Source: Hybos culiciformis (Eukaryota; Arthropoda; Insecta; Diptera; Hybotidae). From it: a DNA stretch of 64,000 nt. The stretch covers positions 21,059,829 to 21,123,828 of the forward strand of contig OZ023275.1 in the NCBI GenBank assembly GCA_964007475.1, in the 5' to 3' direction. The position numbers were made by a program, and so were the translations under genes. The notes under the pieces are model-generated. The model did no database searches and was not told where the DNA came from. It saw only the letters and a program-made list of their open reading frames with translations. This document shows positions 11,523 to 25,581 of this stretch, in pieces. Every line of letters starts with the position of its first letter. Position 1 is the stretch's first letter.

Positions 11523-14500
11523 GTAGATGAAAATCTAAAAAGGTTAATAAATATAAAATGAGTAGAATTTTTTAAAACCTGGAATTTTAAAATCTGAAAT
11601 TTTAAGGCTTTCGTTTCTTAAAAAGCATCCAGGACTATTAGATCTGGAATTTTCAGATCCAGAGTTTTGAGGGGCCATCATTCCCATTATTAAGTTATTA
11701 TTATACCGTACTTACATAAATTTTCTATTCTTTTTCCTAATTTTTTTTTTAATATGATAATACATAAGAATATTGATATTTTATTTCTTGAAAATATATT
11801 TTTCAAGTAAAATTAAATGAATTATTAATTACTTCGAAACTCGAATAATAAATTTATATGTAAGGGATGTAAGGCTAGAAAATAAGTTTGTTGCGATCAA
11901 AGTATAAATATTTTTAAAATTTTTATCTTTTCTTTTCATGATTAAATTAATAATCAAAAATTGTTTTTTGATAAAAATTAATCTTACCATACTACAAAGA
12001 TGTATATTTGATCGATCACTCGTGACTCTTACTTGATCGGCCACTGAGTGATTGGAAGTCTAAAATTCAGTGCAAAAATTAAACATGTATACAAAATATA
12101 ATATGCGTTTGAAGCTGTCTGTTAGGAAATTTTGTAGTCCAATATCCCTTAGTTTTTGTTTTTGTCCCCTTTTTATACAAAATATATATATAATTATATA
12201 TATATGTATATTTCATTTTTTAAAACAGTTGCCAATTTAAACAACTGTTATTTATGATATATTTTTGCTGAAAACATTAACTCAATTTTCTACAAGAAGG
12301 TGTTCTTTAAATTATATTTTAATAATATTTTTTTTTTTTGTTCGAAAGGGTCAAAATGTTTCTGTACCGTACATATAAATTTTGTGTACAAATATTTCGG
12401 CATATGATTCTTTAAAATGCGATGATTTCAAAAAAAGGAATACATTCATCTAATGTTATTGGGAATACTTCAAAAAGAATGCAAAAATTTTTATAAGATT
12501 GTCGCAGCAAAGCTCTCCTTTCCTGATGGATAATAATAAATAATGAACACCTTGAACTGAACATGAATTGCGGCTGTTGTGAATTGAGGATGGTGGGGTC
12601 TACGCCGGAACGATTCGATGTAAAAACTAATTAAACTTGTTTAGAAAAAGGGAAAATAAAATATGCTTTTTTAAGTTTTAGAAAATATGAATTATTCGAT
12701 TTTAACTTGGACAAAAAATTAAAACCAATTTTATTGCTTTCTCTAAAATTTGTAGTTTTAGTAATAGAATTTATTAACGCTATTATAAAGAAAGGGGTAT
12801 GAATTCAAGCAAAAGAACATCGATATTGCAAAAAAAAAAAATATATAAATTGTCAAGAGAAAAAAAAATCTTTGTTATTAATAATTTTAGTGTTTACTTT
12901 CAGCAAAAAAAAATAATAATAATAAAGCACGAAAAGTAAAAAAAAAACTATAACGCGATTTTTTATGGTTGAAAAGTTTAAGACTTGGATGGAGAGATTA
13001 ACGTACTTTTGAGGGGATTAATGTATAAACATAAACATGAATGTACTTATGTACATAAATATCACTGTTTCACTATCCTCATCAGTAGTCATAAACATTA
13101 GGTTATTTTCTTGTAGGTATTGCTCTTGAGGGTTTAGTTCATTGTTGCAGAAAATAGAATTTTCATTTATAATTTTACTTCCCGTCGTCAAAAAAATTGG
13201 CCCATCTATAAAAAAAAAAAATGGGTTTAATTTTTGAGATTATGAATAAAAAAAAATGTTTAAGCGATTTTCGTAAATGAATCTCCATATTTAATATTTT
13301 TAACCTTCCGCTTACCCATCCATTTACTTCTAAAATGTACAAAATTGTCCCTTTTCATTTAATAATCAGCAGAAGAATAGTGTGAAGTGAAAGTTAGGCA
13401 CAGAGATTTATTGGGCATTTCTGCAGGAATTTATGTTCGAAAATCTTATTCTGAGATTATCTGCTCCAATTAAATTAAAAATAAAAATTAAAGGAAAAAA
13501 GGAGTAGGTATAATAAATATGGCGACCAACTATTTTTTTTAGTAAAAGAAGTACGAATGGAATTCCATTAGATATGATGATTGTATTGTGGATTCCAAAT
13601 TGAACTTTCTCCATTCGTCTATGAGTTTTAAAATAATATAAAAACTAAAAATATGTTTTAAATCTATATAATATTGTTTCTACACTAGCAATCCAAAGAC
13701 GCCTCATTACCGTCTTTTGAAAAAGTTAACCAGAGTGGCAAAGGCGCTTACGTTTGTACTTACTTTGATTGTATTCGAGATTATGTTATACATTATTTCA
13801 TTTGATTTTAATTTTTGAAACAAAAAATTATTTTGGGAGAAAAATTGAGTCGGTGAGAGATAAATGACAAAGTATATACTTTAGAAGAGTAAGTACAATT
13901 TTTATTTAGGATTTTGTGATTTTTTTAATCATTAAGTTGAAAAAAAATACGTCTTTGGCAAAGTAAAGAAAGAAAGTCAAGAAACAATATGTAACATTTA
14001 ATTCTTGGAATCATATTTTTGTGTTGTTGTTTTGTTATGTAATATATGTATGAAATTTCTTTGCACTCACGTCAAAATAATATGTTGAATATAACAGTTA
14101 AAACTTCACCTAGTGTATTTCGGTCCAGTACATGTACAGACTGTTCCAGTTTTTCATTTGGAAGCGATTGTATTCTCTATTCTCTCCATCTAACATAATA
14201 ATCTAACATAATATAATAAGTGACGAACTTTTAAGGAATTGCGACAGTGTGGATAAAGCTAATTGTATGAAAAAAAAAAAATTATTTATGACATGCGTGA
14301 TGAAAATGATTGACATGGAAGGAATTGCACAATGGCTTTTCCAAAAAAAAAAAAAACAATTTTTATTTTCTTTAAAATTCAATATTTTGTACTAAAGAAA
14401 TGAAGTAAAAATTTTTGAAACTGATTAATACAAAAATGAGCTTTATTTAAACATGATTAGAAAGCTTAAACATAAAAATATAAAATAATTAAGAATTATA

Positions 14501-16917
14501 ATTTCCACGGAAAAAGCATCCCGATGAACTACAGTGAATTTCAGGCGACAGTTCTGTAAGCGGCTTATTTCAGGTCTAATCAGAGTCCTGCCGTATTATT
14601 TTATTTCAAATAGCAAAGATTTTTATGGATTTTTTAAGAGCAATGTTTATCATATAAAAAAAACATTTATTACAAGAATCTAATAATTATTATTGCATTC
14701 ATTTCGGAAATTGTTTATAATTAAATTAACTCACGGAAGATACTGTCTGAATAAGTTCTAATGACAATTAATTGAAACAAAAACAATATATTTATTGTCA
14801 AAAAGAGAAAGAAATTCACTATCTTTCAGGAACGTAGAAAAAATATAAAAGTAAATAGTAAATAGTATACTGCAGTCATAGTGAAAAAACAGTATCCACA
14901 TAAAAACCGAATATGAGAAAAATAGGTTGAAAGTATTTTAATCATACTGTACTGCAATAGTTAACAGTATTGTATGTATATACATTCGATTTTCTTTAAA
15001 AAATTCAGAAAAAAAATAAATTATGAGTTTTATAAAAATAATTGCCAATAATATTTTAATCCTGAATAAAGATATATTATAAATTAGATAATTATGAAAA
15101 TAGGATAAATTATATATGTAGATATTTGTTAATTGTTATAATAAAAAAATTAGCAGGGAAGATAAAATAACAATTTTAATTATTCATTTCAACTACAAGT
15201 GTGTGAATCAAAAATAAAAATCCGGGCTATTTGAACTTGCTTTGCGGACTCCAGTTGTGTGCATTTCTATAATACTATCCCGTAGTATAATATAAATAAT
15301 AAATAAATCATATCATAATTAATCTTATTTCTTTCTTTTGAAAAAAAAAAATAAAAATAAAACAAAGTTTTATTTTTTAATCGTAAAATCACATTAAGAT
15401 TAATTCACATTAAGGTTAATTGCGCTTCCGCTTATAGATCAGAGTGAATGGACGTAATCGAAATTATATATTTAAAATTTAACAAAAGTTTTGTGATTAC
15501 TTAAGTGTTAAGTCGATTTTTTATTCATGTTTAGTTTTAAATGGTAATTAATTCTAATTATAGATTGATCGAGTATTCGGATTATTGATTATTTTCTAAA
15601 ATCGTGATTTCGTAATTCCTTCAAAACATATAAAACATCCCTCTTAAAAAACATTCTAATATATAGTTATACTCAACAAAATAGTAATTAGTACTATTAA
15701 TGTTTTTATACAATTCAAAAAATCAAACTATTTTATTCCAAAAAAAAAAAAGGAAAATAAAAATCGAATTATCATGTTGTATAAAAATATAAATTATAAT
15801 TAGATGATCCTAAAAAAATTACCGCTAATTTTTCCGCAATTTACTTTTAATGTAATAAATAGCATTTTATACAAAAAAAAATTGTTGTTTTTTGAAGGGT
15901 GTTGTTGGTCATGCACCCATATATCTAACAAGAGGAATAGTTTTCCCCCTTTTTTTTCAAATAACAAGGAATAGGAAAATCTATCTGCATAATTCAAGAG
16001 GGTTTAATAAAAAAAAAGAAGAAAAAACAAATAACAATAATAATATGTGTACAATGTACATATTTATTTATTTTTATTTTATTTTTTTTTTTTTTCGAAA
16101 TTTTCAAAATATAATTTTTCTGTACACTTGCCTTTATAACACGATTATCTGTCGATTTGATTTCCATTGCAATCAAAATAAAATATAGAAGATGAGACAA
16201 CTATCAAAATAAATATGTACAATTTTACAACAAATTTGAACATAAATCTGTTAAATTAATTTATTTATTGAAAAAATTTCTTATTAATTTCGATCGAAAA
16301 TTATTCCGTTGAAAGAATATTTCACTAATAATTTTCTCTCATTTTATAGAATAGGGCCTTGGTACTATATAAAAGCTTTTTGGCTGAAAACGCAAAATGT
16401 AAATTTCATCGTCCGAACAGCTCTCGTATACACATGTATATTAAATCTTTATAGATCGAGCTGTCTCTAGATTCATAAGTTCAGTGGTCTCGATTATTAT
16501 AGTTTTATCTGTGATTGATGTAATTAGAAATATCTACATTATTGCGACACTTTTTGGATACAAATTTTGCATCTTAATCTAAATCCATTTTTTAAAAATC
16601 TGTTCATAATAAACATTGCATACATACATTATATTCATTGCGTACGTATATTTTTTATTTCTAAACCAGCAAGAATGAAATTATCAAAGGAGCACTTGTA
16701 AGGATTTCTTTCCCATTACACTTTTATGAAATAAAGAGTAAAGGATATGTATGTTTCATTGTACATTGTACAGTTTACATACAAATTTATGTATTTTATG
16801 TACATATTTATGAACAAAATTCATTTTTTGTATTTTTATTGTAGGAGGAGGGGAATATTGAAATAGTAACAAAAAAAAAACAAATTTTTACATATTTATA
16901 AGATACAATTATAAATA
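11523..16917. other. Intergenic, no gene seen
   Basis: About 5.4 kb of AT-rich DNA with many homopolymer runs. The open frames here are short, low in complexity and lack splice or domain support. A TATATAAAAG string at about 16366 resembles a TATA box but has no coding sequence behind it. Confidence 0.45.
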
Positions 16918-17612
16918 CAGTAAAACTCGTTTATTCGAGTTTCTATTCCGAAAAATATATTATCTGGTCGAAATTTTTAAATTTTATACCACTCTACTAT
17001 CCCTGTTTCTTTCTATGCAGTATCTGTGCTAATTTATTTTACTGTTACTGTTAATAATTTGTAGAATAAATTTTGAAACTACTAATGTCTTACCTACCTT
17101 GGATAACTTAAGAGAGTTTATTGCTAACATCGTTCCTATGAAAAAATTATTTTACAGAAATGGAAAAATAAAAATGAACTTAGGTGTTTATATGGTATTG
17201 TTGTAAACGAAAAAAGCGGGGATGCGAGTGCCATTAAATTAATTGAGAAACCTACCACCAATAGTCGCCATTTCCCAGTCGCCCACTAAGTATCTGTAAG
17301 AAAACTTCATTGGATTCTGGGAATATTGTATTTTTTACAAATTCGAAATCTAATTTTTATTTACCTACTGGTACCTCAATACCATCAAAGAGTTTTGGAG
17401 GAATTATGTCTCTGATTTATCGAATATTTCGAATATAATTGTCTTAGAGAGCACTGTGATGAAACAATTTTTACTTCATTTATAATATGTAGTGGCAATA
17501 ATATGTGCAAGCAGGTATTTGGTGCATGTTTTTGTATAAGAAAAAATTATTTAAAAAAAGATGATTTAGTTTTTTCTAGAATCGAATTGCCTGGATAAAC
17601 GAGTTTTGACTG
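16918..17612. mobile_element. pogo/Tigger-like non-autonomous element
   Basis: The left end reads CAGTAAAACTCGTTTATTC and the complement of the right end reads CAGTCAAAACTCGTTTATCC, which are inverted ends differing by an indel and one base. CAGT ends are typical of the Tc1-mariner/pogo group. A TA dinucleotide precedes the left end; the right flank is TT, so the expected TA duplication is damaged or absent. No transposase frame survives. Confidence 0.6.
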
Positions 17613-17744
17613 TTTATATATAATATCCAGATCTAGATGGATATATTATAGCATCAGAGGAATATAAAATTCAAATATTTTACGTAGACTTTTTTTTCAA
17701 GCAGAGAGAGATGCTAACAGATGCGCCTTGTTTAACATGGAAAA

Positions 17745-17790
17745 GAAAATATCCCTAAGGGACTTCGTAAGGTCCCATTAGGATATTTTC
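17745..17790. repeat. 46-bp imperfect palindrome
   Basis: GAAAATATCCCTAAGGGAC pairs with GTCCCATTAGGATATTTTC around a short loop. It stands alone in AT-rich DNA; I see no polarity, flanking gene or T-run layout that would make it a regulatory element. Confidence 0.6.
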
Positions 17791-20179
17791 AAATATCCTC
17801 GAATAAATCGAATTTTATATTTTTTTTTCTACCAACAAAAAGAGGGTTGCAATATTTGGATGGTTAAATGGAAAAAAAAGTATTTGATATCTTTTTTTTT
17901 TGTACCGTCTTGTCTATCTCGTGTGCACACTCACTTTTGTTTATGCGCTGAATAGATTTCTTTGGATCAGAAATGTTAACTGACTGTACAAATATTTCTC
18001 ACCCTTGAAGAAAAATTATTATCATTTTTTTCTGATTTTTATTTTTTTGGAGAAAACTTTAATGTTCAAAAAATGTGTTAGATAAAAAAAAAGTTTTTTG
18101 TGGTAATTTTATCATCAATTTTTCTTTTACAGTTTTAGCTTAATGTCAGGTAGATTTCTATATAAAATATTGGGTCTGTTCTGTGTGATTATACTTTACC
18201 ATATGCGATATACACAAAAAAAATTGGAATTTATTATTTTAATACGTTTGAAAATTAGGAATACATAAAGGATCTATATAGATATACTGTACATATAATA
18301 AGTACACATATACCTTATGACATAAGGCATATATCAAATAGTGTATAAAATGTATAAGAAGGTGTATGTATGTACTTTTTAAATAAATTGATATGATTAT
18401 GAAAACTTTAAACTTTAATGAATGATATAAAGATTTTTAATTTAGCTCAAAAATTATATATTATGTTGCACATACACATTTGACGAGCATACATTAATAA
18501 TTATTTGCAATATTTGAAATACATGGATGCGATATTAAAAGTTTGTAGATAATCTAACTAAAAGAAGAATTTAGCTTAGGCAAAATTTATTATTATTCAT
18601 CATACTACATTATTTTGAATCAATATCATGTCATTCTTATTCTACTTGAGTCACAACAAGAATATCAAAACAAGATTGACGTTAAAAAATTAAATTGATA
18701 TTTCATTGTATAAAATTGTTACAAATAAAACATTCAGTAATTTCGCAATTAAAAAATAAAATTATAATAATATGAAACAATCTTTTAATTTAAAAAAATA
18801 TAACTACGACATTTTCTTAAATTATAAGATTCATTATATTTTTCTAAAAAGAAAACATAATTATGTTAACTATTATTGTTGAAGTAATTTTTTTTGTAAA
18901 CATATTATTTACTTTGACGTGCCTACTTTTGAGGCTTTTTGTTAATCTTACTTCAAAGTTCACAAATTCTTTCGTTTTTGTGGCTCATTTGACCTAAGAC
19001 AAAGAAATCAAGTTGAAAATATAGAATATATCAGAATTTTGGAAGTTATATTTTTATATAATAATTATATTATAATATAAGATAATATTTTATCTGCATT
19101 AATCACGGAAATAGAATTTGCATGTACTCGTCTTTTGAATATAGTTCTATATACAATATACACTGTTTTTAGATTATAGCATAATAGCATCCGTAGTCGA
19201 TTTTAGACGTCCATTATTTTGAAACTTGTTTGTTCTGATAAAAATGAAAATATTCTTAATTTTGATTTTATATAAAACCTATACAATTTTTTTTGTTTAA
19301 AAAGTTTAAAAAAATTAATTTTACTTGAAACTATGCTTTTTCAAATGCACCATTTTTATACTCAATAAGCGCATATATTTAAAAATTAAGATATTTTTTT
19401 TGTGTAATTTTTTTTACCATTTTTGCATTTGAATTTTAAGATTTTTCACCGTATGACATTAGAAAATAAAATAAGTATATTTTGTATGGGGATAGAAAAC
19501 ACTTCAGGGGTACTGGAAAACGTCCAGAATCGTTGTGAATAAATTTTGCAGACATAATAATTTAAATTAATTTTTTTTTGAAAATAATTTTATCTTAATA
19601 AAATAACATCTTCTAAAAAGCTAGACAACATCTGTAGGAGACATCAAAAAATAATGTTTAGTCACATTAAAAACAAAAAAATTAGGCTGGTATTATTCTG
19701 CCTCAATTTAAATAATTTATTATTTTGTAGAAAACTAAATATAATTTTTTTTTCTTATAAAACTCTGCGCTTAATATTGAACAGATTCCTTACCTCTAAA
19801 AACTGCATTTGTTATGAGAAGATTCTGAATGCTTAATCGTTGCGTGAAAATTAATTAAATTGAAACAAAATATTTGGTTCTTAAAACTTATGTATGCATA
19901 CTTGTCGCATTCAATCTTAAAATAAACACCATGGAAAAATTTAATTATCAAGGTTATTAAAAAGAAAATTATCCCTTAACATTGTCCCGGCAGAAAAATA
20001 TCTCACCTAAAAACTACTCTTTAAAATAATTGTATCTGAATCCGATTTGATATACAAAATTTCAGGTTATCCTTATTAAGTAGGCAATTTACATTAGTTA
20101 TTATCTTATATCATTATTATTATTATACAATATGAATGGATATTCTTATCTATACAAGATTGAAAATAAATAATAAACT
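17791..20179. other. Intergenic, no gene seen
   Basis: AT-rich DNA with no exon-like frame, RNA gene or clear transposon end that I can support. Confidence 0.45.
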
Positions 20180-20509
20180 TTTGTTACGAAATTTGTGTGT
20201 TTAATCATTTTTAGGTACCAAATTTTAATGAAATCGGACGAACTTTTGCAGTCCTCTCCTACGGGAAATCGCTGGATAGGAGGTCAACAAATTTTTTGCT
20301 ACGAAATTTGTGTGTAATTATTTCCTCTTTTTACATACCAAATTTGAATGAAATCGGACGAACTTTTGAAGTCCATCCCTAGGGGTGGTCGCTGGGTAGG
20401 AGGTCAATAGATTTTTTGTTACGAAATTTCTGTGGAATCATTTCCTCCTTTTACGTACCAAATTTGAATGAAATCGGACGAACTTTTGAGGTCCCTGGGT
20501 AGGAGGCCA
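20180..20509. repeat. 120-bp tandem repeat, two full units and one partial
   Basis: Units start near 20180, 20300 and 20420 with TTGTTACGAAATTTGTGTG or close variants, and each contains ATGAAATCGGACGAACTTTTG. The period is exactly 120 bp. The third unit is shortened by an internal deletion of about 25-30 bases. Units 1 and 2 carry in-frame stops, so this is not a repeated protein module. Confidence 0.85.
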
Positions 20510-20648
20510 ATCAAATTTTAAAATAGCATATAACGACCCCCGACCTGATACAAGGACATGGTGTAAGTTTGAAAACGATCGGTTGAGCGGTTTGGGAGTC
20601 TATTCGGAACAGACAAAGAGATAACCTCTGCTTTATATATTAGAAGAT
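20510..20648. mobile_element. Retroelement- or Helitron-like tail following the 120-bp repeats
   Basis: This segment (for example GAAAACGATCGGTTGAGCGG, then CGGAACAGACAAAGAGATAA) ends in TTTATATATTAGAAGATT. It resembles the ends of many insect repeats that finish in a TATATTAG-type tail. The 120-bp units probably belong to the same element. Class is uncertain because no 5' end or target duplication was found. Confidence 0.35.
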
Positions 20649-23600
20649 TGTAAAACTATAGGTTTTGATTTTCTTCTATTAATTTTTTTAATTAATTTTA
20701 CGGATTTTCAGGGTTTTTTCTTTTTTAGTACATATTAAATTAGAGAAAGTTTTTCTTTCAACCAGTATTTCTGATTATTAATTTGTTATTTTGAATAACA
20801 AATAAAATAAAAAAATAAAATAAGATGACATTATTAATTTATTTATACATAACGCTTACAAAACATTTCAAATCATGTAACTAGCACAATAAATTGAAAA
20901 TAATTAATTAAATATGAATTTTATTCTGTATTCCATTTCTACATTATATCCCATTTTAAAATTTTGAAAAGGTGTAATCTTAAACAAAATTAACCATTAT
21001 CTGAGAAGCAATATTATACAAATTAAATACATGTACCTATATAATATTTCTGGTTTAATTACATATTCGTAAGTACTTTCAAGAGCAAGAATCCAATTCA
21101 AATATAAATATGAGCCTTTAACATTCTTATTTAATTTAAAATTAATTTATAGTTTGTAAATAATAATTATCATCAGTTTCAATCATAATTACAAAAAAAG
21201 GTGTTTGAAATCAGAAAAAAAAATTATCATTTTCAGAATTCTGGCTCTGATTAAGATAATTTTCGTTCTAAATGATCATACCGAGAACTCTCAAACTATT
21301 ATATACTGCTAATGACAATTATGAAATGCACAATACTTTATATACATACATTTATATATGCATGTGAGAAAACAACCTATTGAAAAAATATCAAATTTCC
21401 AAAAAGGATCAAAGTTAGAATTCTGAAGGTCATAATAAGATTTATCATAACAAAAAAAAAAAATTAACAATATTCAACTGATTTTATAATTATATTTGAT
21501 ATTATTGTTTTGACGTTGTAAAAAAAACAAAAAAAAAGATATTGTAAAATCTGACAATCTCATTTGAATCCTTTTCATTAGTGTTATTTTTTTTTTTATA
21601 TAAATCGCAATTAATTAATTAAACGTGATAACGGTCATTTAATAAAATAATTGTTTTGATAATTGACTTCTCTTTTCATCGTTATCATTTTTGTGCGGTT
21701 CAGGAAGTTGGTGTTTTCAATATTTTTACAATGTTGTGTGTATAACAAAAGGAAAAAAAACAACAAGAAGATTTTTCAAAGTTTACCTATTCTCTCTTGT
21801 TATTATTATCCTTGATGTTAAAAAAAATTAAGGAAAAAAATATTTTGTTTTATTAGAAAGACAAGCATTTTCACTTTGAGGGTTGCAAAAAATAAAAAAA
21901 AATCTTAAATTTTTTTATTTTATATTTTTTTTGAAAAAATAATTATTATTATTATTATTGAAATAAATTTTTTACCCCAAAAAAAAAAATATAAAATTTA
22001 TTTATTTTTTCTTTTTTTGTGTTTTTAAATTTATATTTGGAATTACTTTTCCGATTTTTTTTTTTTTTTTCTTCCTTTCTTCGTAATATTGTTTTGCCTT
22101 AAGGTGTTGAAACGAAAAACAAAACAAATATTTATGATTGGGGTGTTATATGTGTGTTTTTTGTATATATTATACATTCAAAATATTTATCAAACATTTT
22201 TTTTTCTCGTCATATCATAGAAAAGCTAAGTACACAAAACAGTAACAGAGAGAATAAAAATATGTACATAATATTCTACATATAAACAGAGTTTTTAAAC
22301 CTAGGACCCCTTAAAACGACACAATGATCCACAAAAATGACAAAAAAGAATCGAATTCCGGAAACAAAGAGTTTTGTGTATTTAGACAAAATTCCAGGAT
22401 GAACAAAATCGAAAGAACATTTAAATTTATAAAACTTTAAAGACGTCAAGTTCAAAGTTAAACTAATTTTATTTTTATATTCAAAGTTTATCGCACTGGA
22501 ATGAAACTACATAATGTACTTTCATAGATTAATCTAATTTGAATTTTTTGCTGGTAATTTAAATAAAAAAATAAAAAAAAAAAAAATTTATTCTTTTGGT
22601 CTCTCATAAAAAACTTGAACTAAAAATTTATATTAAATTCCATCGTTTTTGATTTAAAATATGTAATATTTTTATTACCTTTTATTATTATGAAAGTTTT
22701 AAAACAAGTAAATGATGAATTACAATGACCACAAAGCCACACATAGATATATTTTTTTCGCAAAAGATATATGAATTTTTTCGCTTTTACTAGAGGGGCA
22801 CAAACAGAAACAAGTTTCTGCTTCCCTGCCGAGATGCGAGCATAAAAGTTCTGCGCTTGAACGTATTTCATAATGTTTTATACAGAATTCAAAATGTTTG
22901 TAAATAAATAGTAGCTTCAAGTTTTATATATATTGTGTTCATTAGTCTTAAAGTTTTATATTTTGTTCACACAATTATAAAGCATCACTTTAAAAACGAA
23001 CATTTTATTATTAACAAAAAAATTTATTTAAGTAGTTGTTAAAATTAGTAAAAAAATTTATTTTCCAAATCTCCAATTTTTTAACTTTTTTAATATTGTA
23101 TCCACTTGTCTTAAAAATGTACCAATACGACCATTAGAAAGCCAATTCATAATATATTAATATGGTACTTTTTTAATTTTATTGCTGCGATGAGAAAACT
23201 TTTAAAATATGTTATTGAAAAAATTGAAAAACAAAAAAATTTTAATGTCTGCTGATATCGGGTATGATCAAATTTATTGGGCCGCAATAAAGAAAAGATT
23301 GAAAAATACTGCCGTAGAACCCATTTGAATACAAATATGTATGTACATATATATAAATACTGAAAGCTACATTATAAATATTATTTTTATATTATAAAAC
23401 CTAATCGAAATAAAATTTTTGTTATTCAAATAATAATATCAACATAGACAAAGCCAAAATATACAAGGAATAAAATAACATATAATTTAATTTTTTTTTT
23501 TCAAACATATTGCCCTGAAAAAAAGAATTTTTCCGAATAGGTACATACATCAGTGTTAAAAAATATATATATATATTTTTTTTATAATATTGCAAAAATT

Positions 23601-25572
23601 ATTAGGAAAATGTGTTTTCCTCTCGAAAACAATAATTGTTATTCTTTTTTATTATTTTTAGTTTTTGTTAATCAAAACAAAAACTTTATTTCCACAAAAA
23701 AAAAAACTTTTAATTTTATTTTATTTTTTTATAACAATAAAATGAAGCAAAAAATATATTTTGTTTTTTGGTTAACAGAATAGTTTTGAATAAACCTTGA
23801 AAAAGGAAATTGAATACATTGTTAGAATTTACGTAAAAGTATATTTATCTAATTGTTAATGCCAAGATTTACTGACCGAAAAAGAATTTAGATGGTCCTT
23901 TTTTTTTCAAATTTAGAATTTTGTTAGCTAAATGGGTCTATTTATCTTTTTGAATTTTATGGGATACATTACAATTTTATGTAAATTAATTCGAAAATGT
24001 AAATTTTCAGTGACATTACAGATCTTTTACAGTCAACCAAGACTATATCAAACTATCGTTGTCAATAACCGTTGTCAAACTAACTACTAAGCTTAATCAT
24101 AATCATTTTAAAATAAAATTTCCTGATTGAATTTAATTAAATACCTAAATAATGAATGTTTTATTGATAAGTATATTATGTGATTTTTTTTATTTTAGAT
24201 TGAAAAATATGATTTAACTGAATTGGAAAAGCCTATAGGTTTGAATGTAGATAATACATAATATACAATAGATAAATAAAATTATTTATTTATTTGTTTA
24301 TTATAATTTTATAATTTCGATAGGTTTTTAGGTCCACAAAGTCTATCAGAAAATACATTATACAATATACATAGATAATTACAAACAGATGAATGGAGTC
24401 ATGAAATTTAATTTTTTATTTTTAAGTTAATATAAAAAAGAGTTGTCTTTTCTAATTTACATTTCATTTATATTTTTGAATTCATTTGTGCCTTAACATT
24501 TGACAAATTTATTTTCGCTGGAGTTTCAACATTTTTTGGGCATACATAATTTGTTGGACGATGTATGGAAAATGTTTGATCAATGTTTAATATATATATT
24601 ACTTGTTTATTGAAAGAAATGTTGGTAAAATATGAAGAATTTTAATTTTATAATATGAGATATCGAGAGCTAATAATTTTGTCAAGACATAGTTATAACC
24701 TCCAATGAATACAAAACGCACCAGTGATGGCTACTATCATTTACTTTTTAAATTTAAGCGTGCTCTTGTCTCAATTATTTATATCCAGCTGACAAAGTTT
24801 TATTATTTTTTCAAAATTTCCACAGTCAAACCAATATTTTCAATTATTAACATATTAATTAAATAATACTTCCAGAAATATTAAATTTATTTGCTCATTG
24901 CTCGAATTCTTATTTTAAAAAAAGACAAATATTTAATTAGTCCATAAATATATCCGAAATATCAAAAACGCTTTTCAAGTTTAGAGCAGAAAGATAATAT
25001 GTCATTAATTTAATTAACGAATGATAAGAACGGGTTTCATTAATTTTTGAGCAAATATTTTTATAAATTAATTAAAGTATCTTTATATTTATAACAACTG
25101 GATCTTATTTTTTCCATCATCGTATTTAATTTCAAACATCGTATTTAATTAAAATTACATAGAATTCGAATGGTATAAACATAAACATAAATTTTATAAT
25201 TAATTTAGTTTGTTATTTTGGCAAATAATTTGGCTAGTCACAAAAAGTAGATTACTAAAGCATTCTTTTTTTGCCAAGCAAAAAAAAAATTAGGGAAAAA
25301 ATATCACAAATTAATATTTATATTCGTATATCTATGTACTAATATTTATATTCGTATATGTACTAAGAATCTATTTTAGAATAATATTTTAATTTTTGTT
25401 TTATGTCTGAGCATATATAACCGTTCACTATACTAGTAGTATAAAATAATAATATTATATTATTAAAGAATTTCAAATGTCCAGTGCAGCTGTATTGAAT
25501 CCCGTAGATAAAGTTTTTTATGGGATTTATAAGAGTGTGATCTGTGCATTACTTGATTGATAAATGTCCGAT
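20649..25572. other. Intergenic, no gene seen
   Basis: About 4.9 kb of AT-rich DNA. A slightly more GC-rich patch at 22785-22865 stands out and may be an old transposon fragment; two overlapping minus-strand frames cross it without recognisable domains. Confidence 0.4.
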
Positions 25573-25581
25573 AGTTCACTG

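Noticed and set aside
16366..16375. TATATAAAAG as a promoter
   Set aside because: In this AT-rich DNA such strings are frequent, and no coding sequence follows.
22720..22871. Two overlapping minus-strand frames across a GC-richer patch
   Set aside because: No start context, domain or splice partner. Possibly an old mobile-element fragment, but not supportable as a gene.
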